NCBI GenBank assembly: GCA_963402885.1
Contig: OY727099.1
Coordinates: forward strand, 6,250,001-6,314,000
Length of the DNA stretch: 64,000 nucleotides
Reading direction: 5' to 3'
From: Antedon bifida
Lineage: Eukaryota > Echinodermata > Crinoidea > Comatulida > Antedonidae
In this document: piece after piece, positions 50,601 through 60,967 of the stretch
How the letters are laid out: every line of letters begins with the position of its first letter
Numbering within the stretch: position 1 is the stretch's first letter
Notes under the pieces: model-generated
Seen by the model: only the letters and a program-made list of their open reading frames with translations
Told to the model about the DNA's origin: nothing
Database searches by the model: none
Translations under genes and position numbers: made by a program

Positions 50601-53600
50601 TACCATGTCAGCCAGGCCTGAGTGGATAATGTGCTGCTCTAGGTCTTGTAGCATTGGATTTATACCATTGCTTACTCTATCCATTAACCGAAACATTAGG
50701 TTTAATTCTATACAAAGAGTAAACATACAAACAAACAATTAACTGGTGATTATAGAATGAAATAGTCGAAAGTATGTTTTCTATAAAGCTCTGTCTAGAC
50801 TACCAAACATTTTATGTGACAAAAAATGTGATATGCCCATATATGGACACGATGACATCATATCACTACCATATTTGGGCACATCACACTTTTTTTGTCA
50901 AACAAGTTTGTTTGATAGTGTAGACAAGGCTTAAGAACTTGTTGATAATTAGTTTGTAATCTAACTGTAGTTGTGTATTTCTATGTTGATGATAAAAAGA
51001 CCATGTGTACAGTACTTACTGACTGTTTCATTTGTTTTAATCATAGGTGCACACTCTCTGAGAATTTCCTCACGGAATGATGTCACTAACACAAGTACAC
51101 AACATTCTATAAGCTGCAAGTGAACGAAAAGCACTAAATGATCCAAAAAGTTCTAAAACAGGTACAGTTGACTGTGCATGTAAATGTTAAAGATGTGTTG
51201 TCCCCCAAAAACATGAAAAATGAAGGTTAATAGAAAAAGACATTCAATAGGTCATTTTGCTTTTTAAAAAAGTTAATATCTTTCGTAGAAAAAACCTCAT
51301 TGACTTCCAGTCAATATTTTGGTTTAAATTACAGTTTTTTCAGGAAAATATTATTTTTTTCGATCCAATTTTTTGTCACTATTATTTGACATTAAAATGG
51401 CATATTCAAGAAAAAAATGTTTTTTAGGGGGACGATATATCTATATATATCTCGGTTAGGGGGGAATTTTTCTCACTCTCACAGATTTACTCATCTTTAT
51501 CATTTCAAATTAATTAATTAAATTTCAGTATATCACCAGGCAGTTTAGAATTTATTCTGTGCCTGTGATGTTTATATATATAGATATATATCAAATAGAG
51601 TAGAAAACCATGGGACATTTTGTAAAAAAGTGTATGTAGGGTTCCAAGTATAGTCTTGAAGAAGTGTATGGATGCTTAACCAGACAAGGCACTTAAAATC
51701 AATTAATTGGAAAAAAACAACTTACATTTTGTACAGATGCACTACCCTTACATGTTTCTAGGTAACGCAATGCTCTATTTTCTTCTTCCTTTAATTTACA
51801 ATCAGCCTAAGAAAAATCAAAATAGTTCGGTGTCTCTAACCAAAACTCAAAATATTAAACTGTTACTGTTATACATACTGTACTCAGGAATATGATTTGC
51901 TAGGCCATGATATATACATATCTAAAGTATCAACTTACATATTTCATATAGTTCTGAACACCATTGTCCGCAAGGTAAGCGTGAGCATGACTTTTGTAAA
52001 ATGCCTCCGTTGCTTCAATATAAGCACGCTCAAAATTATCTCTATATATTTGCAAACGATCATCCGGATTTGAACATAAATTAACTATGGAAAAATTAGA
52101 AACAAGTTTAAAAAATAAAATAAGTAACTCTCCAATTACTCTCTCAAAATCAGAAAATCTTCCACAAAAACTGGTTTAAAAGGTCTCAAATTACCAGATC
52201 AGAATACCAGATATATTACTGTAGACCAGCTCAATGGTGTATGGGAGAGAGTAGTAGTATATTATTCTCCTATAACTAACAATAAATGTTTATGTTATAT
52301 AGCTCATCAGGGACAGTATCACCATATAAATATAAAATGAATTTGGTACATTCATTGAATAGAACAATCAATCTTTCAACTCTTTAAAATATTCTACCAA
52401 TTCAACTCATAAACATTCATTATTTACTATAAAGCTGTCTACACTATCAAACTACAGTATATGTGACTATGGACATGATGATGTCGTATCACTACCATAT
52501 TTGGGCACATCACACTTTTTTTGTCAAACTAGTTTGATAGTGTAGACAGAGCTTAACATAGAGCATTTGATAAAACTGTTTACCATATGATTCTCTAACT
52601 CCTATGACAAGTTGCTTGTCAAAAGCTTCACCATTTCGTTCAGCAACCACAAGCTTCATAGCGCTACTCTGTAACCTCTGCTTGATTATGGAAAATATAT
52701 GGCAATTCCAGCTATCTAACATTAGCTGAAAACAACAAGAATTTGTAAATGTCATATGGCCAGGTTCATTTCCACTCCGGACCTTAACCAAGCAGATTGT
52801 TATCTAAAGGGTAGCTCTAAAGCTTTGTCTACACTATAAAACTTTATGTGACAAAAAAATGTGATGTGCCCATATATGGACATGATGATGTCATATCAAT
52901 ACCATATTTGGGTATATCACTACCATATTTGGGCATATCACATTCATTTTTTGTTTGGTTTGTGTAGACAGAGATTAAGAATTTTATCTCTTCCTTTTTA
53001 CCAATGCTACCAAAAATGGATTATTTCTCATATCAGCTTGTGTTGAAAAAAATAAAAAGAATACAAAAGAAAATTCCATTGACCTTTTTTTTGATAGTTA
53101 TCAATGCTTTTGTAATAAGATATGTGATATTGTTTAATAAGTTTTTATAATATTCTATATACTGTAGTTTTAAATATTTTTAATCCATTCTATTAGTGCC
53201 AAGTTTCCCCGCTGTCAAATGTGGCTGAAAATAATTTTTTTTAAAGAAATTCAAACCTTGCGAACAATACTGTCCTCTGTCTGTGATGTTTTCTTTTGAG
53301 ATGAACTATTTTTCTTGTTGCTGAGTGATGTTTCCAATTGTCCAAATGGTTTTGGTAGGTAGCCACATTGGGTGAAGAACTTAGCCCACTCCTGAATATA
53401 GGCTTTCAGTAAAGCTGAATCGTCTTGATCTTGTAACACACGCTAGACAAACAACAGTATACTTAACATTATAAATGTATTCATGAATGTGGTTAGTGAT
53501 CCAAGAATAAAGCTCTGTCTACTCTATCAAACTAGTTCGACAAAATATGGTAGTGATATACCCAAATATGATAGTGATATGACATCATCATGTCCATATA

Positions 53601-55309
53601 TGGGCACATCACCTTTTTTTGTCACATAAAGTGTGGTAGTGTAGACATAGCTTAAGATAACAACGAGATGATGCACTGAGATAATAATAAAATTGAATAT
53701 ATAGTGTAGTATAATCAATTTATTAGTATACTGGATTTGTTTCTAAACCTCTGTCTACATTATCAAACTTTATGTGACAAAAAAATGTGATGTGCCCATA
53801 ATTTGTCATATCACTACTATATTTAGGCATATCACACATTTTTTTATGGATTATAGATGACTAATGAATTTTCATGTTTATTTTGTGACGTTTCATAAGG
53901 GGTCCCCAGCTTATGCATGAAAAAAAATATCACAGCCAGGACAACAGTTGTTTATGATATGCCTAACAATTTGTGACAGCAATGATGGGAGATAGAGCAG
54001 CAGAGTAGAACTATCATTACATACTATACAGTCCATACCTGTTTAGCTTGCTTAATAAAATCTATAATATCATGTTTAAGTTCTTCATGAACTTTTTCTG
54101 GTCCCTTATCATCCCATAAACAAACAGAATGCACATCCCTAGATTAAACAATAAAGTAATTAAATTAGTTAATATCATTAGGGCCTAACAATAAATCTTC
54201 TGGTGAACTGCTCAAGGTCAAATTAGGCTGGAAAAATATTTCTATTTTTTTTTTAAATTTGACTACATATAATTTGGAGACAGTTCCGATAACTGTGTTG
54301 GATATTCTTAAATCCTAGAGAAAATTAGTTACATAATAGCTGAAGGGAAAAGAGCCAACTAAACAAAAGTAAGGTGATCATCAAATATGATCTACAATAA
54401 AGAATTTACATTTTAAAGGGCTTAAACAATTTGAGATTGGCCAGATTTGATATTTACTGGCTACTCTTTGTAACCTTCAACTTGTATTGTACTAAAGACT
54501 CTGTAAATAAAAAAAAACCTTGTCTTTAAATAAACTATTGCATTTTAACAATCACAGAAAATGGCCATGAGTTTGTATATTGTGCAATTACCAAATACTT
54601 ACTGTATTATATGCTCATTTTAATGCTCAATTATATTCTAACTTAACTTGTTATTTGATACTAAATTAAGCACAAATAACTAAACGAAATGGGGAATGGA
54701 GTAAATTTGAAATTAAATTATTAGATACTGTAGCTGAAAGAGAAAGTTCAACACATTTCATATGTGAAAGCATTAATATAAATTAATTATTGTTTCTACT
54801 TATCTTACCAAAATAAATCTTGCCATTCAGTTCGTGGCACATTTTGTTGGCGCAACAATTTCAAGACAGTAGGTCTCATTGAATCCCACTTATCTTCAAA
54901 TGTGAGATGCGCCTTGTCCTACAAATGGAGATATATATATATATTATTATTATTCTGGTTATTACTAATCTGTCACTGCTGAGCGACTGGAAACGTACGT
55001 CGCCAAGCGGGACCATACTGCCCAAGTCACTTCCTCACTACATACCTGAGACAAACCTCACTCACACCCGGCCCCTGGACCGACTGGACCTACACGCCAG
55101 CGAGACGCCTAGCCTAGAGCCTACGTTATTAAATTACCGTATACGAATGTTCTGAAATCATATTACAATGTAAAAAGTTACATAATTTAAGCATAAATAT
55201 TACGCACATATATATCACTAGTAGTTGAAAAAAAACAATTCATTATTAATATTTAAAAACATTTCGTAATGATATAAGGAACTTCCTTTACCTTCAACAT
55301 CGTCGCCAT
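44618..55309 (-). CDS. CUL5: CUL5, cullin-5 scaffold of CRL5 ubiquitin ligases
   Basis: Eighteen exons on the minus strand, 778 residues (human 780): 55292-55309, 54809-54918, 54039-54138, 53257-53442, 52584-52725, 51939-52084, 51726-51806, 51020-51113, 50577-50707, 49151-49258, 48721-48785, 48167-48293, 47804-48059, 46995-47167, 46521-46682, 45913-46031, 45435-45558 and 44618-44812. Every junction keeps frame. CUL5-specific stretches include LTFEDKWDSMRP, VCLWDDKG, KLVVAERNGEAFDKQLVIGV, QPESKCPELLANYCDMLL, VGMPADYVNKLARMFQDIKV and the C-terminus WLIEHKYMKRDDNNINTFIY. The lysine in IVKIMKMRKTISNAQL (K722) matches the NEDD8 acceptor. CUL5 binds elongin B/C with SOCS-box receptors at its N-terminus and RBX2 at its C-terminus. 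Introns carry seven family A copies, one family D and one family F element, SINE-like tails and LINE scraps. Confidence 0.97.
44922..45108. mobile_element. family F inverted-repeat element in CUL5 intron 17
   Basis: Ends TAAGGGTCTTTCACACATGT and 'acaggtgtgaaagaccctta' are inverted repeats. The whole 187 bp is nearly palindromic: 'aaatcaaatcgaacataaat' against 'gacgttcgatttgatttt'. Centre 'aacgctccacgcagctatgc'. Confidence 0.9.
45700..45905. repeat. dispersed repeat, copy 1 (CUL5 intron 16)
   Basis: 'tttgaaggtttgcatggcga' and 'aatcaatatactttgatcat', ending near 'gtggtgtaccacaaacttta'. The same blocks are at 60079-60205 in partly different order. Note the internal inverted part 'ttgatcatcttcagg ... 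gatcaaggtatattgatca'. Confidence 0.7.
46240..46445. mobile_element. SINE-like tail plus repeat, CUL5 intron 15
   Basis: 46290-46355 reads 'tgtgtaaagcacctagaatt', then 'gcgctatataagactaccat' and (ATT)n, a common LINE/SINE 3' tail in invertebrates. It is followed by 'gatgagtaggggttacacca', which is repeated in diverged form at 46727 in intron 14. Confidence 0.6.
46720..46800. repeat. second copy of the gatgagtagg repeat, CUL5 intron 14
   Basis: 'gacgagtagggggttacccc' followed by 'gtgtactagctcacacagcc' parallels 46355-46410. Probably the same short element inserted twice. Confidence 0.6.
47281..47816. repeat. threefold 175-180 bp tandem repeat spanning the CUL5 exon 13 donor
   Basis: Copies start at 47281, 47460 and 47639 ('attgtgatgagaaag'). 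Each ends in 'aaaactaaccagac'. In the last copy this is the exon 13 end and its minus-strand 5' splice site (donor after 47804), so the earlier copies carry donor-like duplicates after 47631 and 47452. The body shares 'gactttgtttgtgtagagaa' and 'tgtttgtcctatgaacagg' with the SINE body near 17970. Confidence 0.9.
48436..48593. mobile_element. family A MITE in CUL5 intron 11
   Basis: Starts AAAGCTCTGTCTACACTATC; right end 'tctatagtgtagacagagct'. Core has 'cccaaatatggtggtgatat' twice (second diverged) and 'ttcatatatgggcacatc'. Confidence 0.9.
48842..49005. mobile_element. family A MITE in CUL5 intron 10
   Basis: Starts AAGTTCTTTCTACACTATCA and ends TTTGATAGTCTAGACAGAGC. Core 'cccaaatatggtagtgatat', 'aaaatatgg' and 'gtccatatatgggcacacc'. 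Confidence 0.9.
49295..49375. mobile_element. SINE/LINE tail, reverse orientation, CUL5 intron 9
   Basis: (AAT)n followed by 'agttctttcttatatagcgc' is the reverse complement of a GCGCTATATAAGAA...(ATT)n tail. Confidence 0.6.
49646..49843 (-). pseudogene. LINE reverse transcriptase fragment
   Basis: The minus-strand frame reads MFSYGALVWGTSSLHNGDKI, then QKLQNRAMTIINKSPPRTST. This matches the conserved 'YG..VWG.......KIQKLQNRA.R.I...P..TS' region near the C-terminus of many non-LTR retrotransposon polymerases. Only this short stretch is left, inside CUL5 intron 9. A further repeat lies next to it at 49940-50020 ('cataacctccttgttggagg' with 'aacaaacaaacagacaaac'). Confidence 0.8.
50785..50933. 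mobile_element. family A MITE in CUL5 intron 8
   Basis: Opposite orientation: AAAGCTCTGTCTAGACTACC, 'tgcccatatatggacacgat', 'accatatttgggcacatcac', ending TTTGATAGTGTAGACAAGGC. Confidence 0.9.
51187..51444. mobile_element. family D MITE in CUL5 intron 7
   Basis: Starts 'ttaaagatgtgttgtccccc', contains 'acatgaaaaatgaaggtta' and 'gacattaaaatggcatattc', and ends 'agggggacgatatatct'. Confidence 0.8.
52431..52555. mobile_element. family A MITE, short, CUL5 intron 5
   Basis: AAAGCTGTCTACACTATCAA to TTTGATAGTGTAGACAGAGC, with 'actatggacatgatgatgtc' and 'accatatttgggcacatcac'; internally deleted. Upstream 52345-52430 resembles the 109 bp repeat in VBP1 intron 4. Confidence 0.85.
52819..52977. mobile_element. 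family A MITE in CUL5 intron 4 (proximal)
   Basis: AAAGCTTTGTCTACACTATA to 'gtgtagacagagattaa', with 'cccatatatggacatgatga' and two 'accatatttgggtatatcac' blocks. Confidence 0.85.
53509..53654. mobile_element. family A MITE in CUL5 intron 3 (proximal)
   Basis: AAAGCTCTGTCTACTCTATC to 'gtggtagtgtagacatagct', with 'aaaatatggtagtgatatac' and 'gtccatatatgggcacatca'. Confidence 0.9.
53746..53846. mobile_element. truncated family A MITE in CUL5 intron 3
   Basis: AAACCTCTGTCTACATTATC and 'ttatgtgacaaaaaaatgtg', ending at 'atcacacatttttt' without a right terminus. Confidence 0.8.
54953..55155. other. GC-rich, codon-like block in CUL5 intron 1
   Basis: A 200 bp block much richer in G+C than the intron around it. 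One plus-strand frame is open through it (LSLLSDWKRTSPSGTILPKS and on, to a stop at 55155). It has no recognisable domain and no clear splice sites. It might be a fragment of a transposon or retrocopy. Confidence 0.4.
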
Positions 55310-55509
55310 CTTGATTGTTATTGACCAAATATTTTCTATCCTAAATCATTTCACTTATTCTATGTCTGCTTATAAAAAATAAACAAGGTACTTTGTTTCT
55401 ACTACTTTATAAAGTAAATTTTATTTCAATGAATAAAGGAATTCACTGAAATTTAAAATATTTCCTTAGATTTTACTTAAATGAATTCGATTGTAAATTT
55501 TAAGAAAAC
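55310..55509. promoter_or_regulatory. bidirectional CUL5/VBP1 promoter
   Basis: Only 200 bp separate the CUL5 (minus) and VBP1 (plus) start codons, so both 5' UTRs and promoters must overlap. No TATA box is placed consistently. Both start codons lie in YY1-like sequence: AAGATGGCGACG for CUL5 (minus strand) and AACATGGCCACC for VBP1. Confidence 0.75.
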
Positions 55510-58500
55510 ATGGCCACCGACCAAGAAAGTTCAGTCATGCTTGGTCCACGACCAAATTCAGGAATTCCCCAAGCCGTTTTCGTAGTAAGTTTATATTTCT
55601 TGTTGCATATCAATTTATTCTGTAGTAGCTAATAGATATATTAGTATCAATATGGAGGAGGCCTAGAAATGGAGCGTAGTGGGCATAAACTAGCATCTAG
55701 GCTAGGCCTCAGTTCATTCAGAGTAGTAGATAGCCTAGATAGATAGGCTATACTAGAGGGGTCTGCTGCACATGCTGTGTAGCTAGCTGGCATGTAGACT
55801 AGGGCCTAGCGTCTCTATGTACGTAGGACCGGAGGTAGTTATTTGTCGCCCTGTCTGCATCGATCATGGCCTCATCGTCGGAACGTTTGGCTAGCTGAGT
55901 GGGGGTTCAGTTTATGAAACGAAATTGCTGACACTTTTTTTTGGCTGCTGTGTGAGTGTTGATGACTGTGAGACTGTGTTTTATTTTTAAAAAATGAAAT
56001 ACCAGATTTTGCCACTTATTGTGTGAGTACATTAATAATAATTAATAGATTTATTTAAAGGATTTTCTTTATTTTGTTCTTGTCAGGAAGATGTAGATGA
56101 TTTTATGTCTCAAACTGAGAATGAATCTGTTGACGAAGTACTGCGTCGACTAGATGAACAACATCAGAAATACAAATTTCTAGAATTCAATCTTTTACAA
56201 AAGAAAAGAAGGTATAAATATGTTAAGTTCCATGGTTTTAAAGTTTCCCAAAAGTAAATTAATAATATACTTTTCTGATTATTAATTCAGTGAAAGTTGT
56301 TAAAAATTACAATTTTCAATCTAAAGATCTGTCTACACATGACAAAAAAATGTGATGTTCCCATATGGACATGATGATGTCATATCAGTACCATGTTTGG
56401 GTATATCACTACCATATTTGGGTACATCACACTTTTTTGTCATATAAAGTTTAATAGTGTAGACAGAGCTTTACACTTGCTAACTGTAGTTTGAACCCTG
56501 ACTCCCAGCTGTTGCGCAATATGCTTTCTGTTTCACTGAACACAATTGTTTTTGTTACTCTCAGCAAATGTGAACACTTTGAAATTATCAATCCAAAAAA
56601 AATATTGTTGTCAGGTAAGGAAGTGTACCTTCCGCATTTTGTTATTCCATGAATTTGACAAAATATTTTCATTGTTTTATTGCCGGACTGGAATTGTCAC
56701 TCTTCCTTCACAATGGTTTAATTATGATTAATAAGTTGTTACTAATTTTTTTTTTCCAAATCATTTAATTAAATATTAATGTAAATTTATTTTTGTTAAA
56801 GGTTAAAAACTCAGATGCCAGATATTAAAACAACTTTAGATATTGTGAAATATATGCAGAAGAAAAAGGTACAGTAAGAATAAAATATTATAATAATTAT
56901 GCAAGCAATCATTGGAATTGTGAAAATATATTTAAGTTATAGTTATTTCTAAGATATTTTTCAATATCACACTCATCAAACAATTCATAATTAAATCAAT
57001 AGTCTATTTAGTGCCTAGCTTACCTGGATAAACCAACAATAGCCCTTTCTCTTCGAAGAGCAAGATATAACTCGAAAAGTAGAAATAGTATTGTCCAAGT
57101 ATTAATATATCTATTACAAAAGCAAACCACTGTGCAAGCTCTCTTGAAGACATTTTACTCTATCATGTCTAGAAAAGAAATGATGATGGTGGTTTGTGAG
57201 GAGGCTCTGGCTATACCCTTTGTCGTACTAAATTCACCAATATTCATTACATTATTTTTTCTATACTTTACTTTCTTTACTTAAGGATTCTAGTGATAGT
57301 TTGCCTGCTCAGTTCTTGTTGTCAGATCAAGTGTACGCGAAGGCTACCATCCCACCAAGTGATAAAGTCTGTCTCTGGTTGGGGGTAAGTTAGTTGTGTA
57401 TGCCTGACTGGAGTTAAATAGTAAAATCCTGATTGTCTTATCAGTTCCTTGTTAAATAGAACAGTCAATTTTTCAACTCATGCAAATATTCTCTCCATTC
57501 AACTTATGAATATTCATTATTGGGATACTATTGAATTATGATTGTCTTATCAGTTCCTTGTTAAATAGAACAGTCAATTTTTCAACTTATGCAAATATTC
57601 TCCCCATTCAACTTGTGAATATTCATTATTGGGATACTATTGAATTATGATTGACCTATCAGCTCCTTGTTTAGAACAGTCAATCTTTCAAACTCATGCA
57701 AATATTCGCCCCATTCAAATTCACCTTATGAATATTCATTAATCAGATACTTTTGAATTATATAGGCAAATGTAATGTTGGAGTACTCTTTAGTAGATGC
57801 AGAAACTTTGCTAACTAAAAACCTAGACAATGCTCAAAAGACTTTGAAAGAAGCAGAACAAGATCTGGACTTTCTCAGAGACCAGTACACTACCACTGAA
57901 GTCAGTATCCTTTTTAAAACATGTGTTTATTTAGGTTTGATTACCAAAGTATCAGCATTTGGTAAAATTGCTGCTGCTTTAGATTAAGCTCTGTCTACAC
58001 TATCAAACTGTATGTGACAAAAAAGTGTGATGTGCCCATATATGGACATGATGAGTCATATCACTACCATATTTGGAAATATCACACTTTTTTTTGTCAA
58101 ACTAGTTTGATAGTTTAGACATAGCTTTAATCAGCATTTCAATTTTGAAGAATATATCTCCTGCCTTGTATATAGCTAAAATTTATGGAATTGTGTTCAA
58201 TTCTACCCTAGTAGCAGGCTTGTAACTCATTACTGTTTTCACACCACTCCTCACTAAGCATCAATTAAGACCTAAGCTCTGTGTACACTATCAAACTAGT
58301 TTGACAAAAAAAAAGTGTGATGTGCCCAAATATGGTAGTGATATGACATCATCATGTCCATATTATATGGGCACATCAGATTTTTTTGTCACATAAAATT
58401 TTATAGTGTAGGCAGAGCTTTAGTTAATGAGCATGATATAATCTATTCATCCTGTAATTGGTGAATTAGTTGATGTTGGATGTGTAGAAAACAATTCTTT

Positions 58501-58595
58501 CAATAAAACACTGCTTTCCTTAACATCGTTTTTCTTTAGATATCGCCAGAGTCTATAACTGGAATGTCAAGAAGAACAAAAAACCAGACACATGA
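55510..58595 (+). CDS. VBP1: VBP1, prefoldin subunit 3
   Basis: Six exons: 55510-55584, 56087-56211, 56802-56868, 57286-57384, 57766-57904 and 58540-58595, giving 186 residues in continuous frame (human 197). Family blocks in order: GIPQAVFVEDVDDFMS, LRRLDEQHQKYKFLEFNL, MPDIKTTLDIVKYMQKKK, FLLSDQVYAKATIPPSDKVC, LWLGANVMLEYSL, DLDFLRDQYTTTEVNIARVY and a short basic tail NWNVKKNKK. The two long helices form the coiled-coil arms of an alpha-type prefoldin subunit around a small beta region. Prefoldin is a cytosolic hexamer that captures nascent actin and tubulin and passes them to the TRiC/CCT chaperonin; VBP1 also binds VHL. Introns contain several MITEs, and a MITE array begins 12 bp after the stop. 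Confidence 0.96.
56323..56472. mobile_element. family A MITE in VBP1 intron 2
   Basis: AAAGATCTGTCTACACATGA to 'aatagtgtagacagagcttt', with 'cccatatggacatgatgatg' and 'accatatttgggtacatcac'. Confidence 0.9.
57431..57757. repeat. three tandem 109 bp repeats in VBP1 intron 4
   Basis: Copies begin at 57431, 57540 and 57649 ('gattgtcttatcagttcctt' or a variant). Each contains 'agaacagtcaatttttcaac' and ends 'atgaatattcattattggga'. The last copy abuts the branch/acceptor region of exon 5. A related single copy is at 52345-52430. Confidence 0.9.
57986..58128. mobile_element. family A MITE in VBP1 intron 5
   Basis: AAGCTCTGTCTACACTATCA to TTTGATAGTTTAGACATAGC, with 'cccatatatggacatgatga' and 'accatatttggaaatatcac'. 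Confidence 0.9.
58274..58421. mobile_element. family A MITE in VBP1 intron 5 (second)
   Basis: AAGCTCTGTGTACACTATCA to 'ttatagtgtaggcagagctt', in opposite orientation to the neighbour at 57986. Core 'cccaaatatggtagtgatat'. Confidence 0.9.
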
Positions 58596-58606
58596 TTTAA
58601 CTATCT

Positions 58607-59155
58607 TAAGCTCTGTCTGTACCATCAAACCTTATGTGAAACAAGAATGTGATGTGCCCATATATGGACACGATAATGTCATATCACTACCATATTTGGG
58701 CATATCACACTTTTTTGTCAAACTAATTTGATAGTGTAGGTTTAAGCTCTGTCTACACCATCAAACTTTTTGTGAAAAAAGAATGTGATGTGCCCATATA
58801 TGGACACGATAATGTCATATCACTACCATATTTGGGCATATCACACTTTTTTGTCAAACTAATTTGATAGTGTAGGTTTAAGCTCTGTCTACACCATCAA
58901 ATTTTTTGTGAAAAAAGAATGTGATGTGCCCATATATGGACACAATAATGTCATATCACTACCATATTTAGGCATATCACACTTTTTTGTCAAACTAATT
59001 TGATAGTGTAGGTTTAAGCTCTGTCTACACCATCAAACATTTTGTGAAAAAAGAATGTGATGTGCCAATATATGGACACGATAATGTCATATCACTACCA
59101 TATTTGGGCGTATTACACTTTTTTGTCACTAGTTTGATAGTGTAGACAGAGCTTT
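58607..59155. repeat. head-to-tail array of four family A MITEs after VBP1
   Basis: Units start at 58607, 58744, 58880 and 59016 (period 136-137 bp). Each has AAGCTCTGTCTACACCATC, 'cccatatatggacacgataa' and 'accatatttgggcatatcac'. At the inner joints the right end of one unit is fused to the left end of the next ('gatagtgtaggtttaagctc'). Only the last unit has the full right end GTGTAGACAGAGCTTT. Confidence 0.95.
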
Positions 59156-59815
59156 AAATTCATAGTAGTAACTTTTAGTGTCTTTTAGAGTGTGTAATGT
59201 AACCATTTAATTTTGATGGTGGTGGTGAAATCTTATTTTGAATTTCGTATTTGCTGTTAGCGAAGAGTTGTGAAGAAAGGCTGCTATTGGTTTATTACTT
59301 AGGTACTGCTTAAACAAAAACATAATTGTTCACACATTTTTAAAAAATTAACCAATATTAACTTCGAAGTAAACTCTACATATTAACCAATATACAATGC
59401 TGCAAACACTAAACAAAGAATATGATTTTAAATCAAAATATGTTGTTTTTTTTTTTTGGTGAACTGACTTGCATGAATAAATAATTGACCAAGCACATCA
59501 TTACATTTTACGACAATTAATAGAGGTTGTTATCCTGGCCTATTTCTTCCAGATCATTGGTCAATTAAGATATATCATATTTGCTAATATTTTTTTTTTA
59601 ATCTAATATATGCTCATTTGAGAAAATTCTTTATTAATGACCATACTTCCTTAATATAGGCCTACTGTAATTATAAAGTTTCTTCATGATGTTCTTTTCC
59701 ATAAAAAGTCTGTTCAATTAGCTGCTTTAAGCATATAGTAAATGTAAAAAAAACCAATAAAAACATCATAATCTATTGTGAAGATGTCTGTAATGTGTAT
59801 TATTGTGTAGTTTTA

Positions 59816-59862
59816 TCATGGACCTATAAATTAGATTCTACCTCTAATTTATAGGTCCATGA
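59816..59862. repeat. perfect 20 bp hairpin
   Basis: Left arm TCATGGACCTATAAATTAGA (59816-59835), 7 nt loop, right arm TCTAATTTATAGGTCCATGA (59843-59862). Part of the arm recurs at 19369-19386. Probably a minimal relic of an inverted-repeat transposon. Confidence 0.85.
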
Positions 59863-60078
59863 TTTTATTATGTAAGAATTTTAAATGATGTTTGCTAAAT
59901 GCCAATTGTGATGCTCTGGATTGGAGAAAACTTGCATAAACGTCTGTGCATTGATTGATTGTTAAAGGCAAAGGTGCGGGCAAAAAATTTCTATTGATCA
60001 TATATTCCAATAATTATCGATCTATAGTTTGCCATATGTTTCAGAATTTTTTGAATTTTATTTGTGTTACATGATCTT

Positions 60079-60205
60079 ATATTGTTTGAAGGTTTGCATG
60101 GCGAAATCAAATGTTGATATAAAATTTGCGGTACACCACGTGTATTAGTTCTGAAAAGAACTGTTGAGTTTCTCGACGTTTCGATCAATATGCTTTGATC
60201 TTGTT
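60079..60205. repeat. dispersed repeat, copy 2
   Basis: 'tttgaaggtttgcatggcga', 'aaatgttgatataaaatttg' and 'cgatcaatatgctttgatct' match blocks at 45700-45905. Confidence 0.7.
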
Positions 60206-60967
60206 GAAAAAAAGCACTTTCTTATCAGTGGGGGATAGTTCAAATTACATTGTAAAATCTCTATTCTTTTGTACACAAAAATGTTGTAAATAGAGAGGCA
60301 TTTTTAAAATACTATGAAAAATAAACATTGTGGTAAAATATGTAATCAGATGACTTAATATAGGTAATATAACTTGAATTTTACATTTCTGGTGTTTTTA
60401 TTCAATTTCAGGTTTTTATTTTCGTGCTATAGCAAAAAGTATCCACTGTATACCCACCATCTTTTTTTCACTTGCTAGTGAGTCACCAGACATAAACTAC
60501 CTAATTACTGAAAAAAAGTCTGTCTGAATTTTTCCAAATTTTGTATTTTACCATTTTAAGGGAAATTCATGTTTTTTTTGTCATGATGTATGTTGAACAT
60601 ATTTATGTACAATTAACCAAATATGTTATTTTTAAAATTCATGCCTGTACCTGAGCTTTAAGTAAAAGTTGATAAGCATTAATATGACATTAAACGCAAT
60701 ACTTATGTTGGTCATGCGTGAACGATATCATGCACATAGCCTGGAAGTCGTAACGGCGCGTTGTGGGTGTTTTTAAAATTACCTAAATTTTCTCTTAAAT
60801 AATTTCCGGTTTTTTAGTCACGTGCCATCACGACTCTTATACAGCTGCTCACTATGTCGGTAAACACTAACTCAAATTTGGGCACGCGACTGCAGCCATG
60901 TATATGGCCTTGTTTATACAATAAAACACCACCGTGGTGACCTATACTAGTGGGAGAAATACAATCT

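Noticed and set aside
58607-59155. Regularly spaced repeats resembling a CRISPR array
   Set aside because: Eukaryotic context, unit 136 bp with no unique spacers. These are tandem MITE copies.
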